Shown: positions 8,637-16,070, counted from the stretch's first letter. The stretch: DNA of 29,615 nucleotides from CAZNMF01 sp964573795 (GCA_964573795.1 CAZNMF010000317.1:1-29615); one strand, 5' to 3'. Notes: generated by a model from the letters alone, not told the origin. Numbers and translations: made by a program.

Positions 8637-9041
8637 CTACTCCTTCGGCACGAAGCCGAGCGAGACGCCGTTGATGCAGTAGCGCTGCCCCGTCGGCGCC
8701 GGGCCGTCGTCGAACACGTGACCGAGATGCCCGCCGCAGCGAGCGCAGTGCACTTCGATGCGCGTCATGCCGTGGCTGCGATCGACGGTCGTCTCCACCG
8801 CGCCCTCGATCGGCTCGTAGAAACTGGGCCATCCCGTTCCGCTGTCGAACTTCGTCTTCGACAGGAACACCGTCTGGCCGCAGCCGGCGCAGACGAACTC
8901 GCCGGGCCGTTTTTCCGCGTTCAATGGGCTCGTGCCCGGCCGCTCCGTGCCGTGGCACCGCAGCACCTGGTACTGCGTCGGCGACAGCTCCTGCTGCCAC
9001 TCGTCGTCCGTCTTCTCGAGCGGGAATGTCTCGTCGGTCAT
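8637..9041 (-). CDS. msrB: Peptide-methionine (R)-S-oxide reductase MsrB
   Basis: MsrB reduces the R-epimer of methionine sulfoxide and complements MsrA, which is encoded 4 bases downstream. The protein has 134 residues when started at 9041. That ATG has GGAG 7 bases upstream on the coding strand, so it is preferred over the upstream in-frame ATG at 9080, which lacks such a site. Two zinc-binding CxxC pairs are present (Cys51/Cys54 and Cys99/Cys102), along with the substrate segment GTGWPSFYEP and the catalytic Cys122 in RYCINGVSLGF. Cys29, in LRCHGTERPG, sits where some MsrBs carry an extra cysteine and might act as the resolving residue. There is no signal peptide. Confidence 0.97.
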   Translation of the reverse strand: MTDETFPLEKTDDEWQQELSPTQYQVLRCHGTERPGTSPLNAEKRPGEFVCAGCGQTVFLSKTKFDSGTGWPSFYEPIEGAVETTVDRSHGMTRIEVHCARCGGHLGHVFDDGPAPTGQRYCINGVSLGFVPKE

Positions 9042-9134
9042 CGCATGTCTCCGTGTGTCCTTCGCCGTGTCTCCGTCCATTGTGCCCGCGATCGGCCGCC
9101 GCGGCGACCTTGGATCGGGCCGCGGCAGATCGCA

Positions 9135-9140
9135 TAAGAT
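9135..9140 (+). promoter_or_regulatory. Candidate -10 box (TAAGAT) for the 9148 gene
   Basis: A TANNNT hexamer ends 7 bases before the ATG at 9148, with no Shine-Dalgarno between. A weak TTGGAT lies 19 bases further upstream (9110-9115). The position suggests a leaderless transcript. Call by pattern only. Confidence 0.4.
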
Positions 9141-9147
9141 TTCCGCG

Positions 9148-9813
9148 ATGTTCCGGCCGTTCCGGCTTCTGGTCCTCGGCGCACTGGCCCTGTTCGTCTA
9201 CACCGCGTTCTTTGCCGTGCCGGACAGCAAGCCCGATGCCGACGCCTTCGACGCCGATGCCGTCGCCAGCTCAGAGCTGGAGATGTGGAAGGCCGCCAAG
9301 GTCCACTCGGAGCTCAGCATCTTCCTCAATTCGACGATGATGCTGCGCGGCCTGAACCGCATGACATGGTTTCGCGCGGCACAGGAGGGCTACTCCGCGT
9401 CGCGGGCGCTCAACGGGTTCGTCTTCCTGACGGCGAAGTACGAGCGCGTGATGCCGGATCTCGAGGCCGCGCTCGAAGTCGAGAAGACGGCCAAGCAGTT
9501 GACCTTCGACACGACGGCCGTCGCGCGGATGCAGCTCAACTGGCTGGTGGCCGCGCGGCTGACCAACAGCGCCGACAGCGAGACGGGCCACATCGCGTCG
9601 CTGATGGCGGAAGAATACGGGCCGCGATTCCGGCTGCGGCCGGATCAGGTCTACGCCGCGACCTCGCCACGGGCCGAAGCCTACAAGATATGGATTTCGT
9701 CGCGCGCCGATCCAGACTACGCGACGATCGGCAGGCTGCTCGTCGAGTCGTACCGCAACTTGAAGCTCGTCCTGCAGCGCGTGCGCGCGCCACGACCTGC
9801 CGCCATTCCCTAG
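9148..9813 (+). CDS. Membrane-anchored protein of unknown function
   Basis: A 221-residue protein I do not recognise. It starts MFRPFRLLVLGALALF, with a single hydrophobic segment at about residues 6-22 that serves as signal anchor or uncleaved signal. An acidic linker (DSKPDADAFDADAV) follows, then about 180 residues that look wholly alpha-helical, with regularly spaced Leu/Ala and Arg/Glu (WKAAKVHSELSIFLNST, WFRAAQEGYSASRALNG, SYRNLKLVLQRVRAP). There are no cysteines and no catalytic motif. The ATG at 9148 is preferred over the upstream in-frame ATG at 8932, because the earlier part runs antisense through msrB and is low-complexity. Its stop overlaps the start of the patatin gene by one base (TAGTG), so the two are translationally coupled and may be functionally linked. 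Confidence 0.78.
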   Translation: MFRPFRLLVLGALALFVYTAFFAVPDSKPDADAFDADAVASSELEMWKAAKVHSELSIFLNSTMMLRGLNRMTWFRAAQEGYSASRALNGFVFLTAKYERVMPDLEAALEVEKTAKQLTFDTTAVARMQLNWLVAARLTNSADSETGHIASLMAEEYGPRFRLRPDQVYAATSPRAEAYKIWISSRADPDYATIGRLLVESYRNLKLVLQRVRAPRPAAIP

Positions 9814-10724
9814 TGTCCGTCCTCTCGCTCTTGCGCGCGCGCCGGACGCGCGGCGGCCGCCCGCCCTACGACGATGGCGCGCGCATCGCGCTCGTCGTCG
9901 AAGGCGGCGCCATGCGCGGCGTGATCTCCGCGGGCATGGTCTGGGCGCTCGAGGATCTCGGCTATGTCGACGCATTCGATGCCGTCTACGGATCCTCCGC
10001 CGGCGCCATCAACGCCGCCTACTTCCTGGCGGGCCAGGCCGGCCTCGGCACGACGATCTACTACGAGGACATCAACAACACGTCGTTCATCCGCATGGCG
10101 CGCGCAGCCGTGCGGCGCCCAATCGTCAACCTCGGTTACCTGCTCGACGAGGTCGCGATCCGGCGGAAGCCGTTGCGCGTCGATCGCGTGCTGACGTCGC
10201 CGTCACCGCTGTCGGTGCTCGCCACCGACGTCGATCGCCAGTCGCCGCACGTGTTCGGCACGTTCGCCGGCGCCGCGCCGCTGTTCGCCGCGCTGCGCGC
10301 AGGCGCGACGATGCCGGTCGTCGCCGGCGGGCCATTCGTGCACGACGGCGGACGGTACCTCGACGCCTCGCTGAGCGAGCCGATTCCCGTGCCCACGGCC
10401 GAAGGCGACGGCCACACGCACGCGCTGGTGCTGCTGACGCGCAGCGGCACGATGCATCCTCGCCCCTCGGCGTTCGATCGCTATTTCGTCGCGCCGCGAC
10501 TGCGCCGCATCTCGCCGGCGCTGGCGGATCGCTATCTCACGCGCGCCGAGCCGTACGCGCGGCTGATTCGCGCGATCGACGCAGGCACGGGCCCGCGCGG
10601 GACGATGGCGGTGACGGGCCTGCGCGTCGACGGGCTGCGCGTCAGCAAGCTCGAGTGCCACCGCGACGTTCTGCGCGACGCCGCGCGTCGCGGCTACGAC
10701 GCCGTCGTCGCAGCGCTGGGGTAG
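9813..10724 (+). CDS. Patatin-like phospholipase family protein
   Basis: A 303-residue cytoplasmic or membrane-associated lipid acyl hydrolase of the patatin family, closest in pattern to the bacterial YjjU-like group. The oxyanion-hole loop is GGAMRG (residues 31-36) and the nucleophile elbow is GSSAG with Ser62. The catalytic Asp is in the strand FVHDGGRYLDASLSEPIPV; by alignment with the usual DG[A/G] motif either Asp178 (DGG) or Asp184 (DAS) could serve, with Asp184 better placed before the SxPIPV segment. The GTG at 9813 is chosen because it immediately overlaps the stop of the preceding gene and leaves a normal-length protein; upstream in-frame sequence is Arg-rich shadow. No signal peptide is seen. 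Phospholipid or lysophospholipid is the likely substrate class. Confidence 0.9.
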   Translation: MSVLSLLRARRTRGGRPPYDDGARIALVVEGGAMRGVISAGMVWALEDLGYVDAFDAVYGSSAGAINAAYFLAGQAGLGTTIYYEDINNTSFIRMARAAVRRPIVNLGYLLDEVAIRRKPLRVDRVLTSPSPLSVLATDVDRQSPHVFGTFAGAAPLFAALRAGATMPVVAGGPFVHDGGRYLDASLSEPIPVPTAEGDGHTHALVLLTRSGTMHPRPSAFDRYFVAPRLRRISPALADRYLTRAEPYARLIRAIDAGTGPRGTMAVTGLRVDGLRVSKLECHRDVLRDAARRGYDAVVAALG

Positions 10725-10731
10725 CGACGCC

Positions 10732-10752
10732 GTAGCCCGCAGCCCGAAGCCG
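10732..10752. repeat. 7-bp repeats (GTAGCCC, GCAGCCC, GAAGCCG)
   Basis: Three in-register heptamers begin 8 bases after the patatin stop. They share the NNAGCCC core with the arrays at 1004-1038 and 10819-10845. Confidence 0.75.
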
Positions 10753-10759
10753 ATGTCGA

Positions 10760-10804
10760 CCGCCCTTCTGGCGGCCCGTTCCCGGGCGACCACAAGGGTC
10801 GCAC
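10760..10804. repeat. Two short palindromes, REP-like
   Basis: CCGCC (10760-10764) pairs with GGCGG (10770-10774) around CTTCT, and GCGACC (10786-10791) pairs with GGTCGC (10797-10802) around ACAAG. The second palindrome, read on the minus strand with its flank, resembles a GC-rich intergenic repeat (GTAGG.GCGACC, TTGT, GGTCGCC) that I recall from several bacterial genomes; that match is from memory and untested. The two palindromes sit between two heptamer arrays. Confidence 0.6.
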
Positions 10805-10818
10805 CTACGGTTGATTGT

Positions 10819-10845
10819 GTAGCCCGTGGCCTGCGACCGCAGCCC
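10819..10845. repeat. 7-bp repeats (GTAGCCC, GTGGCCT, GCGACC, GCAGCCC)
   Basis: Degenerate heptamers, one of which has lost a base, run directly into the candidate -10 box of the M1 peptidase gene. Same family as 10732-10752. Confidence 0.65.
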
Positions 10846-10846
10846 G

Positions 10847-10852
10847 TACAAT
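10847..10852 (+). promoter_or_regulatory. Candidate -10 box (TACAAT) for the M1 peptidase gene
   Basis: TACAAT ends 6 bases before the GTG at 10859. With no Shine-Dalgarno present this fits a leaderless mRNA and helps to decide the start. Confidence 0.45.
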
Positions 10853-10858
10853 CCTCCC

Positions 10859-13471
10859 GTGCGCTCGACGTCGATTGTCGTCGTGGCCGTGGCGTTGCTC
10901 GGCGGCATCGCGGCGGCCGCAAGCTGGTGGATTCCCCGGCATCTCGTCGCCGACGACACGCGCACGATGTTCGACGCCGGCGTCTCGCAGGCGCTCGCGC
11001 GCGATCGCGCCGGGCGTGTGTCGGCGCTGGGATACGACGTCAGCCTTCGCATTCCCGCGTCCTCGTCGGCGCCGATCGACGGACGGCTCGTCGCGACGTT
11101 CAATCTCGACGATGCGTCGCGGCCGCTGGCGTTCGACTTCGCGCAGCCGGCCGATCGCCTGCAGCACCTCGGCGTCAACGGCGAGGTCGTCGAGCCCGAT
11201 CTCGTGCACGGCCACGTCGTCATTCCGCCGCGACGCCTGCGCGCGGGACGTAACGTCGTCGCGTTCGACTTCGCCGCGGGCAACGAGCCGCTCAATCGTC
11301 ACGACGACTTCCTGTATTCCCTCTTCGTCCCGGCGCGCGCGTCGCTGGCGATGCCGGTCTTCGATCAGCCCGATCTGAAGGCGCGGTGGCGGCTGTCGCT
11401 CGACATCCCGGCAGACTGGGTGGCCGTCTCGAACGGCCGGCAGTCCGGCCGCGTCGATCGCGGCGATCGGGCGAGCGTGATCTTCGACGAGACGCGGCCG
11501 ATCCCCACGTACCTGTTCGCCTTCGCCGCGGGGCGCTTCTCGATCGACACGGCCGAACGCGACGGTCGCACGTTCCGCATGTTCCATCGGGAGACGGATG
11601 CCGCAAAGCTGGCCCGGAATCGCGACGCGATCTTCGACCTGCACGCGCGCGCCATCGCCTGGATGGAGACGTACACCGGCGTCGCCTATCCGTTCGGCAA
11701 GTTCGATTTCGTCGTCATTCCCGCCTTTCAGTTCAGCGGGATGGAGCATCCCGGCGCGGTCTTCTACAACGCGAGCTCCGTGCTGCTCGACACGTCGGCG
11801 ACGCAGAGTCAGCAGCTCAATCGCGCGATCGTCATCTCGCACGAGACCGCGCACGCGTGGTTCGGCGATCTCGTCACGATGCGGTGGTTCGACGACGTGT
11901 GGATGAAGGAGGTGTTCGCGAATTTCTTCGCGGACCGGATCGTCGGCCCGTCGTTCCCGGACGTGAACCAGGCACTGCGATTCTTCCTGCAGAACTATCC
12001 CGCAGCGTACGACGTCGACCGGACCGACGGCGCCAATCCCATTCGACAGACGCTCGACAACCTTTCCGGCGCCGGCTCGCTGTACGGCGCGATCATCTAC
12101 CAGAAGGCGCCGATCGTCATGCGGCAGCTCGAGCTGCTCGTCGGCGCGGACGCGTTTCGCGACGGTCTGCGCGAGTATCTGACGCAGTACGCGTTCGGCA
12201 ACGCGAGCTGGCCCGATCTCGTGACGCCGCTCGATCGCCGGACACCGCTCGATCTGACGGCCTGGAGCCGCGCGTGGGTGTCGGAGCCTGGCCGTCCGCG
12301 CATCGAGACAGACGTTCGCACGGCCGCCGACGCGATCGCACGGCTCACGATCCGCCAGTCGGATCCGCGCGGCCGATCACTGCTCTGGCCGCAGCGCCTT
12401 CGCGTCGACGCGGGCGCTGGCGGACGCGTCGAGCATTGGGACGTGACGCTGACCGGCGGCGCGGCCGACGTGTCCGGCGCGGCAGGTCACGCGACACCCG
12501 AGTGGATTCTGCCGTCTGGCGGCGGGCTCGGCTACGGCGACTTCGTCGTCGACGCCCGCTCGCTCGACGCGCTGCTGCGCGCCGCGCCGGCCATCGCCGA
12601 TCCCCTGGCGCGCGGCGCCGCGTTCGTCACGCTGTGGGAGTCGATGCTCGAGGGTCGCGTCGCGCCTTCGCCCGTGCGCGATCTGCTCGTCGGCGCCCTG
12701 TCGCGCGAGCACGACGAGCTGCTGCGGCAGGTTCTGTTCGATCAGACGCGCGCGATGTTCTGGCGATTCACGCCGGCGGACGAGCGCCTGACGCTGGCGA
12801 GCCGATTGGAGCCATTGCTGCGCGCCGGGCTCGATCGCGCCGCCTCGACGCGCGAGAAAGCCGCGTGGTTCAACACGATTCGCGCCGTGGCGACGACGCC
12901 GGACACGGTCGCGTGGCTCGAGCGCATCTGGCGTCGCGACGAGTCCGTGCCGGGCCTGCCGCTGGCGGAGACCGACGAATCCGATCTGGCGATCGACCTC
13001 GCAATCCGCGACGTGCCGGATGCCGGCGCGATCCTGCGCGCGCAGCTCGATCGCATCGCCAACCCCGATCGACGCGCGCGGTTCGCCTTCCTCATGCCGG
13101 CGGCATCGCCCGATCCCGCCGTGCGCGCGCGGTTCTTCGACGGCCTGCGCGACGCCCGCAACCGCGCGCACGAAGCGTGGGTGATCGACGCGATGCGCGC
13201 GCTGCACCATCCGCGGCGCGCGGCGGCGTCCGCTGCCCTCGTCCGGCCCTCGCTCGCGCTGGTTCGCGAGATCCAGCGCACGGGCGACATCTTCTTTCCC
13301 AAGCGATGGGCCGACGCGACGTTGAGCGGGTACCAGACGGCCGACGTCGCCACGGCCGTGCGCCAGTTCATCGACACGCTGCCGCGCGACTATCCGCCGC
13401 GCTTGCGCTGGGTGTTGCTGTCGTCGGCCGACCCGCTGTTCCGCGCGGCGCAAGTGCTGGCGCCGAATTGA
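10859..13471 (+). CDS. M1 family metallo-aminopeptidase, membrane-anchored
   Basis: An 870-residue zinc aminopeptidase. An N-terminal hydrophobic segment (STSIVVVAVALLGGIAAAA) exports and probably anchors it. The N-terminal beta domain is followed by the thermolysin-like domain: the GxMEN exopeptidase motif appears as GMEHPG (Glu296), the zinc site is HETAH with His328, Glu329 and His332 and the third ligand Glu351 exactly 18 residues on, and the catalytic Tyr is probably Tyr414 in GAIIYQKAP. A long C-terminal helical ERAP1-like domain follows. It removes N-terminal residues from peptides, here probably in the periplasm for amino-acid scavenging. The GTG at 10859 is preferred to a GTG at 10826, which lies within repeat DNA and upstream of the TACAAT box. 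The stop is followed by a REPIN-like element shared with a convergent gene. Confidence 0.93.
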   Translation: MRSTSIVVVAVALLGGIAAAASWWIPRHLVADDTRTMFDAGVSQALARDRAGRVSALGYDVSLRIPASSSAPIDGRLVATFNLDDASRPLAFDFAQPADRLQHLGVNGEVVEPDLVHGHVVIPPRRLRAGRNVVAFDFAAGNEPLNRHDDFLYSLFVPARASLAMPVFDQPDLKARWRLSLDIPADWVAVSNGRQSGRVDRGDRASVIFDETRPIPTYLFAFAAGRFSIDTAERDGRTFRMFHRETDAAKLARNRDAIFDLHARAIAWMETYTGVAYPFGKFDFVVIPAFQFSGMEHPGAVFYNASSVLLDTSATQSQQLNRAIVISHETAHAWFGDLVTMRWFDDVWMKEVFANFFADRIVGPSFPDVNQALRFFLQNYPAAYDVDRTDGANPIRQTLDNLSGAGSLYGAIIYQKAPIVMRQLELLVGADAFRDGLREYLTQYAFGNASWPDLVTPLDRRTPLDLTAWSRAWVSEPGRPRIETDVRTAADAIARLTIRQSDPRGRSLLWPQRLRVDAGAGGRVEHWDVTLTGGAADVSGAAGHATPEWILPSGGGLGYGDFVVDARSLDALLRAAPAIADPLARGAAFVTLWESMLEGRVAPSPVRDLLVGALSREHDELLRQVLFDQTRAMFWRFTPADERLTLASRLEPLLRAGLDRAASTREKAAWFNTIRAVATTPDTVAWLERIWRRDESVPGLPLAETDESDLAIDLAIRDVPDAGAILRAQLDRIANPDRRARFAFLMPAASPDPAVRARFFDGLRDARNRAHEAWVIDAMRALHHPRRAAASAALVRPSLALVREIQRTGDIFFPKRWADATLSGYQTADVATAVRQFIDTLPRDYPPRLRWVLLSSADPLFRAAQVLAPN

Positions 13472-13480
13472 CTGCGCTTC

Positions 13481-13539
13481 CGGAGGGGCGGACCTTCAGG
13501 TCCGCCCGATTTGGCCGAACCTGAAGGTTCGGCCCTCCG
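13481..13539. repeat. REPIN-like nested palindromic element
   Basis: Two perfect 9-bp hairpins lie side by side: GGGCGGACC, loop TTCA, GGTCCGCCC (13486-13507), and GGCCGAACC, loop TGAA, GGTTCGGCC (13513-13534). They are enclosed by an outer pair CGGAGGG (13481-13487) and CCCTCCG (13533-13539). The 10-base cores of the two hairpins, ACCTTCAGGT and ACCTGAAGGT, are reverse complements of each other. The element lies between two convergent genes, the classic position of REP elements, and could also act as a bidirectional terminator. Confidence 0.85.
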
Positions 13540-13567
13540 AATGAGACGCGGGCGACGGACGTCGGGC

Positions 13568-15007
13568 CTACGCGACCGACGTCGACACGGCGACCGGCGC
13601 CTCGTCAGATGCGTAGCCGAGCAGATGGCGCGACTTGATCAGGGCGACGGCGTCCGGCGGCACCATCGACTCCCACGTCTCGTCGCCGCGGCGCAGGCGC
13701 GCGAGCACGTCGCGCGAGTGGATCGGCAGGCAGCGCTCGTCGACGTCGCGGAGGCCTTCCAGGTAGCGGTTCTCGAGCAGGTACTCGTAGAGGTGGCGCA
13801 GGTGCGGCGCGACGCGCAGGTTGCCGGCCGTCACGAGCGCGCCGGTCGACGGCTCCTGCTCCGGGTACGCGTAGATCTTGAGCGCGTTCTTGAACAGACG
13901 GCCGAACGACTCGAGGATGCCGCCCTCGAGGTCGTTGTAGTACCGATCCTCGAAAATGGCGCGCAGCGTCGGCACGCCCATGACGAGCCCGACCATCTTC
14001 TTCGTGTACCGGAAGAAGTACGCCGCGAGCCGGTGGTATTCGCCGTAGTTCGAGATCAGCACCGTGTGCCCGAGCGTCGCGAGGATGTCGGCGCGATCGA
14101 GAAAATCCTGTGCGTCGATCACGTCGCCTTCGGCCTGCAGGTTCTTCAGCGTCATCTCGAAGACGACGACCATGTTGGCCGGCTCGACGCCTGGATCCTG
14201 GATGAACTGCGCCGTCGCGCAGCGCAGCATGTCCGCGGTCACGAGCGTGGCGGGCCGGAAGCTGCCACGATGGACGAGCACGCACTTCTTGTAGAACACG
14301 TCGGACGGCTGCACGGCCTTGCCGGACGCCGTGAAGGCCGCCGCGTTGGTCAGCCCGTTCTGCACCAGCTTCAGGCTCGCGAGCCGGTTGTCGATGCCCG
14401 CGAACGCCGGACCGGAGAGCTCGATCATGTCGACTTCGACGCGCTGGCTCGTCAGGTGATCGAGCAGGGACGAGATGATGCGGTCGACATCGGCGTAGCA
14501 GTAGAGCGCCGCGTACACGAGGTTGACGCCCATGATGCCGAGCGCTTCCTGCTGCTGATCCATCTCGCGATCGGCCAGGCGCACGTGGATCGTGACGTCC
14601 GACGGCGCCGAGAGCGGCGACGTCTGGAACCGCACGCCGAGCCACCCGTGGCCGTCCTCGTGCCGCGAATAGCTGCGCGTCGCCACGGTGTCGGCGAACA
14701 CGAAGAAGCGCGTCGTCGCGCCACGCTTCGCGTGCAGGCGATCGATGAGCAGCTCGTACTCGTGGTCGAGCATCTTGACGAGACGCTCGCGGCTGACGTA
14801 GCGCTCGCACGGCCCGTAGATCGCGTCGCTGAACGTCATGTCGTACGCCGACATCGCCTTGGCGATCGTTCCGGCCGCGCCGCCGACGCGGAAGAGCCAG
14901 CGCGCAACTTCCTGCCCCGCGCCGATCTCGGCAAACGTGCCGTAGGTCGCGGGATCGAGGTTGACGTCGAGCGCTTTTCGGTGCGGATCGCGGGGTTCGG
15001 TGGGCAT
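13568..15007 (-). CDS. Conserved cytoplasmic protein of unknown function (about 480 aa)
   Basis: A 479-residue soluble protein with no signal peptide and no membrane segment. The N-terminal part, with LDPATYGTFAEIGAGQEVAR and GGAAGTIAKAMSAYDMTFSD, is a pattern I recognise from a highly conserved family found in distant bacterial groups, but I do not know its function. Family members carry inconsistent automatic names that I do not trust. Other conserved-looking segments are FFVFADTVATRSY, QQEALGIMGVNLVYAA and VFYKKCVLVHRGSFRP. There is no obvious nucleotide-binding or catalytic motif; single histidines and cysteines are scattered. The high content of charged and aromatic residues argues for a globular enzyme or scaffold rather than a structural protein. 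It is monocistronic, convergent with the M1 peptidase and divergent from the cyclotransferase. Confidence 0.85.
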   Translation of the reverse strand: MPTEPRDPHRKALDVNLDPATYGTFAEIGAGQEVARWLFRVGGAAGTIAKAMSAYDMTFSDAIYGPCERYVSRERLVKMLDHEYELLIDRLHAKRGATTRFFVFADTVATRSYSRHEDGHGWLGVRFQTSPLSAPSDVTIHVRLADREMDQQQEALGIMGVNLVYAALYCYADVDRIISSLLDHLTSQRVEVDMIELSGPAFAGIDNRLASLKLVQNGLTNAAAFTASGKAVQPSDVFYKKCVLVHRGSFRPATLVTADMLRCATAQFIQDPGVEPANMVVVFEMTLKNLQAEGDVIDAQDFLDRADILATLGHTVLISNYGEYHRLAAYFFRYTKKMVGLVMGVPTLRAIFEDRYYNDLEGGILESFGRLFKNALKIYAYPEQEPSTGALVTAGNLRVAPHLRHLYEYLLENRYLEGLRDVDERCLPIHSRDVLARLRRGDETWESMVPPDAVALIKSRHLLGYASDEAPVAVSTSVA

Positions 15008-15085
15008 CGGCGGTGGAGGCTCCGATCCGGGTTATCGGCAGGCGCGCAGCGCGTCTTGAGCCGGCGCGCGCCATGACGCGCACAT

Positions 15086-15091
15086 TATGAT
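15086..15091 (+). promoter_or_regulatory. Candidate -10 box (TATGAT) for the cyclotransferase gene
   Basis: TATGAT ends 9 bases before the ATG at 15101 and no Shine-Dalgarno lies between, which fits a leaderless or nearly leaderless transcript. Confidence 0.45.
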
Positions 15092-15100
15092 GCCTCTGAG

Positions 15101-15940
15101 ATGACGCCCAGGCAACGTGCGCCGCGGCGGCGATCGCGCCGGTGGCTCGCGGTGACCGCGATCGCGGCGGCCGCGATCGCGATCGCCGTGCTCGCCCGCA
15201 CGGCGGACGATCCCGCGCCCGCGCCGGACACGCCGCGCAGGCCTGAACCAATCGCCGCGTACGGCTATCGGATCGTGCACACGTATCCACACGACCCCGA
15301 CGCGTACACGCAGGGACTGCTCTTTCGCGACGGGTTTCTCTACGAGAGCACGGGGCTCAACGGCCATTCGAGCCTGCGCAAGGTCAGGCTCGAGACCGGC
15401 GAGGTCGTCCAACGGATTCCCATCGCCGATCGGTATTTCGCCGAGGGCCTCACGGACTGGCGAGACGCGCTCGTGCAATTGACGTGGCAGTCGCAGGTCG
15501 GCTTCGTCTATGGCCTCTCCACGTTCGATCGCCGCCGCACGTTTTCGTACGGCGGCGAAGGCTGGGGCCTCACGCAGGACGGTGTGCGTCTGATCATGAG
15601 CGACGGCACGTCGGTGCTGCGCTTCCTCGATCCGGTGTCGCTCGCGGAGATCGGCAGACGGCCCGTCACGGAGAACGGCTCGCCGGTCGATCTCCTCAAC
15701 GAGCTCGAGCTCGTCAAAGGCTCGATCTACGCGAACGTGTACCAGACGGACGACATCCTCGTCATCGAGCCGGACTCGGGACGCGTGACCGGACGGATCG
15801 ATCTCGCCGGCCTGCAACCGCAGACGGACCGGCCGATCGACGTGCTCAACGGCATCGCCTACGACGCGGCCGGCGACCGCCTGTTCGTCACCGGCAAGTG
15901 GTGGCCGTCACTGTTCGAGATTCAGCTCGTGCCGAGATAG
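15101..15940 (+). CDS. Glutaminyl-peptide cyclotransferase (glutamine cyclotransferase, PF05096 type)
   Basis: A 279-residue exported enzyme that converts N-terminal glutamine of peptides or proteins to pyroglutamate, releasing ammonia. It belongs to the plant/bacterial type I family, a five-bladed beta-propeller. After a basic N-terminus (MTPRQRAPRRRSRRW) there is one hydrophobic segment (about residues 17-31) acting as signal or anchor. The propeller shows the family signatures in order: HDPDAYTQGLLF, FLYESTGLNGHSSLRKV, YFAEGLTDW (containing a conserved Glu), LTWQSQVGFVY, GEGWGLTQDG, LNELELVKGSIYANVYQTD and VLNGIAYDAAGDRLFVTGK. The length is complete. In Gram-negative bacteria these enzymes modify exported proteins whose signal cleavage exposes Gln; that role here is inferred. 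Confidence 0.93.
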   Translation: MTPRQRAPRRRSRRWLAVTAIAAAAIAIAVLARTADDPAPAPDTPRRPEPIAAYGYRIVHTYPHDPDAYTQGLLFRDGFLYESTGLNGHSSLRKVRLETGEVVQRIPIADRYFAEGLTDWRDALVQLTWQSQVGFVYGLSTFDRRRTFSYGGEGWGLTQDGVRLIMSDGTSVLRFLDPVSLAEIGRRPVTENGSPVDLLNELELVKGSIYANVYQTDDILVIEPDSGRVTGRIDLAGLQPQTDRPIDVLNGIAYDAAGDRLFVTGKWWPSLFEIQLVPR

Positions 15941-15979
15941 CGATTTCTCGAATCGTCTACCGGGGGCCGCCGAAGGGCG

Positions 15980-15985
15980 TATACT
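15980..15985 (+). promoter_or_regulatory. Candidate -10 box (TATACT)
   Basis: TATACT is a near-consensus -10 hexamer in an otherwise GC-rich spacer, 85 bases upstream of the NTF2-like gene. It would give a leader of about 80 bases that includes the heptamer array at 16007-16034. No clear -35 is present 16-18 bases upstream. Confidence 0.4.
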
Positions 15986-16006
15986 GCGGGAATCCGGCAG
16001 GCATAT

Positions 16007-16034
16007 TTCGAAGTTCGAAGCTCAAACTTCGAAG
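16007..16034. repeat. 7-bp tandem repeat array (TTCGAAG type)
   Basis: Four in-register heptamers: TTCGAAG, TTCGAAG, CTCAAAC, TTCGAAG. The unit is the same as at 3751-3778 in the opposite orientation. It lies in the presumed leader of the NTF2-like gene. Confidence 0.85.
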
Positions 16035-16070
16035 TTGATACGCGCTTTTCAGTCATCAGCAGGAGGCCCC

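Noticed and set aside
13511..15076. A 521-codon plus-strand frame antisense to the conserved 479-residue gene
   Set aside because: It has biased Arg/Val/Asp composition and no homology pattern; the minus-strand product is strongly patterned.
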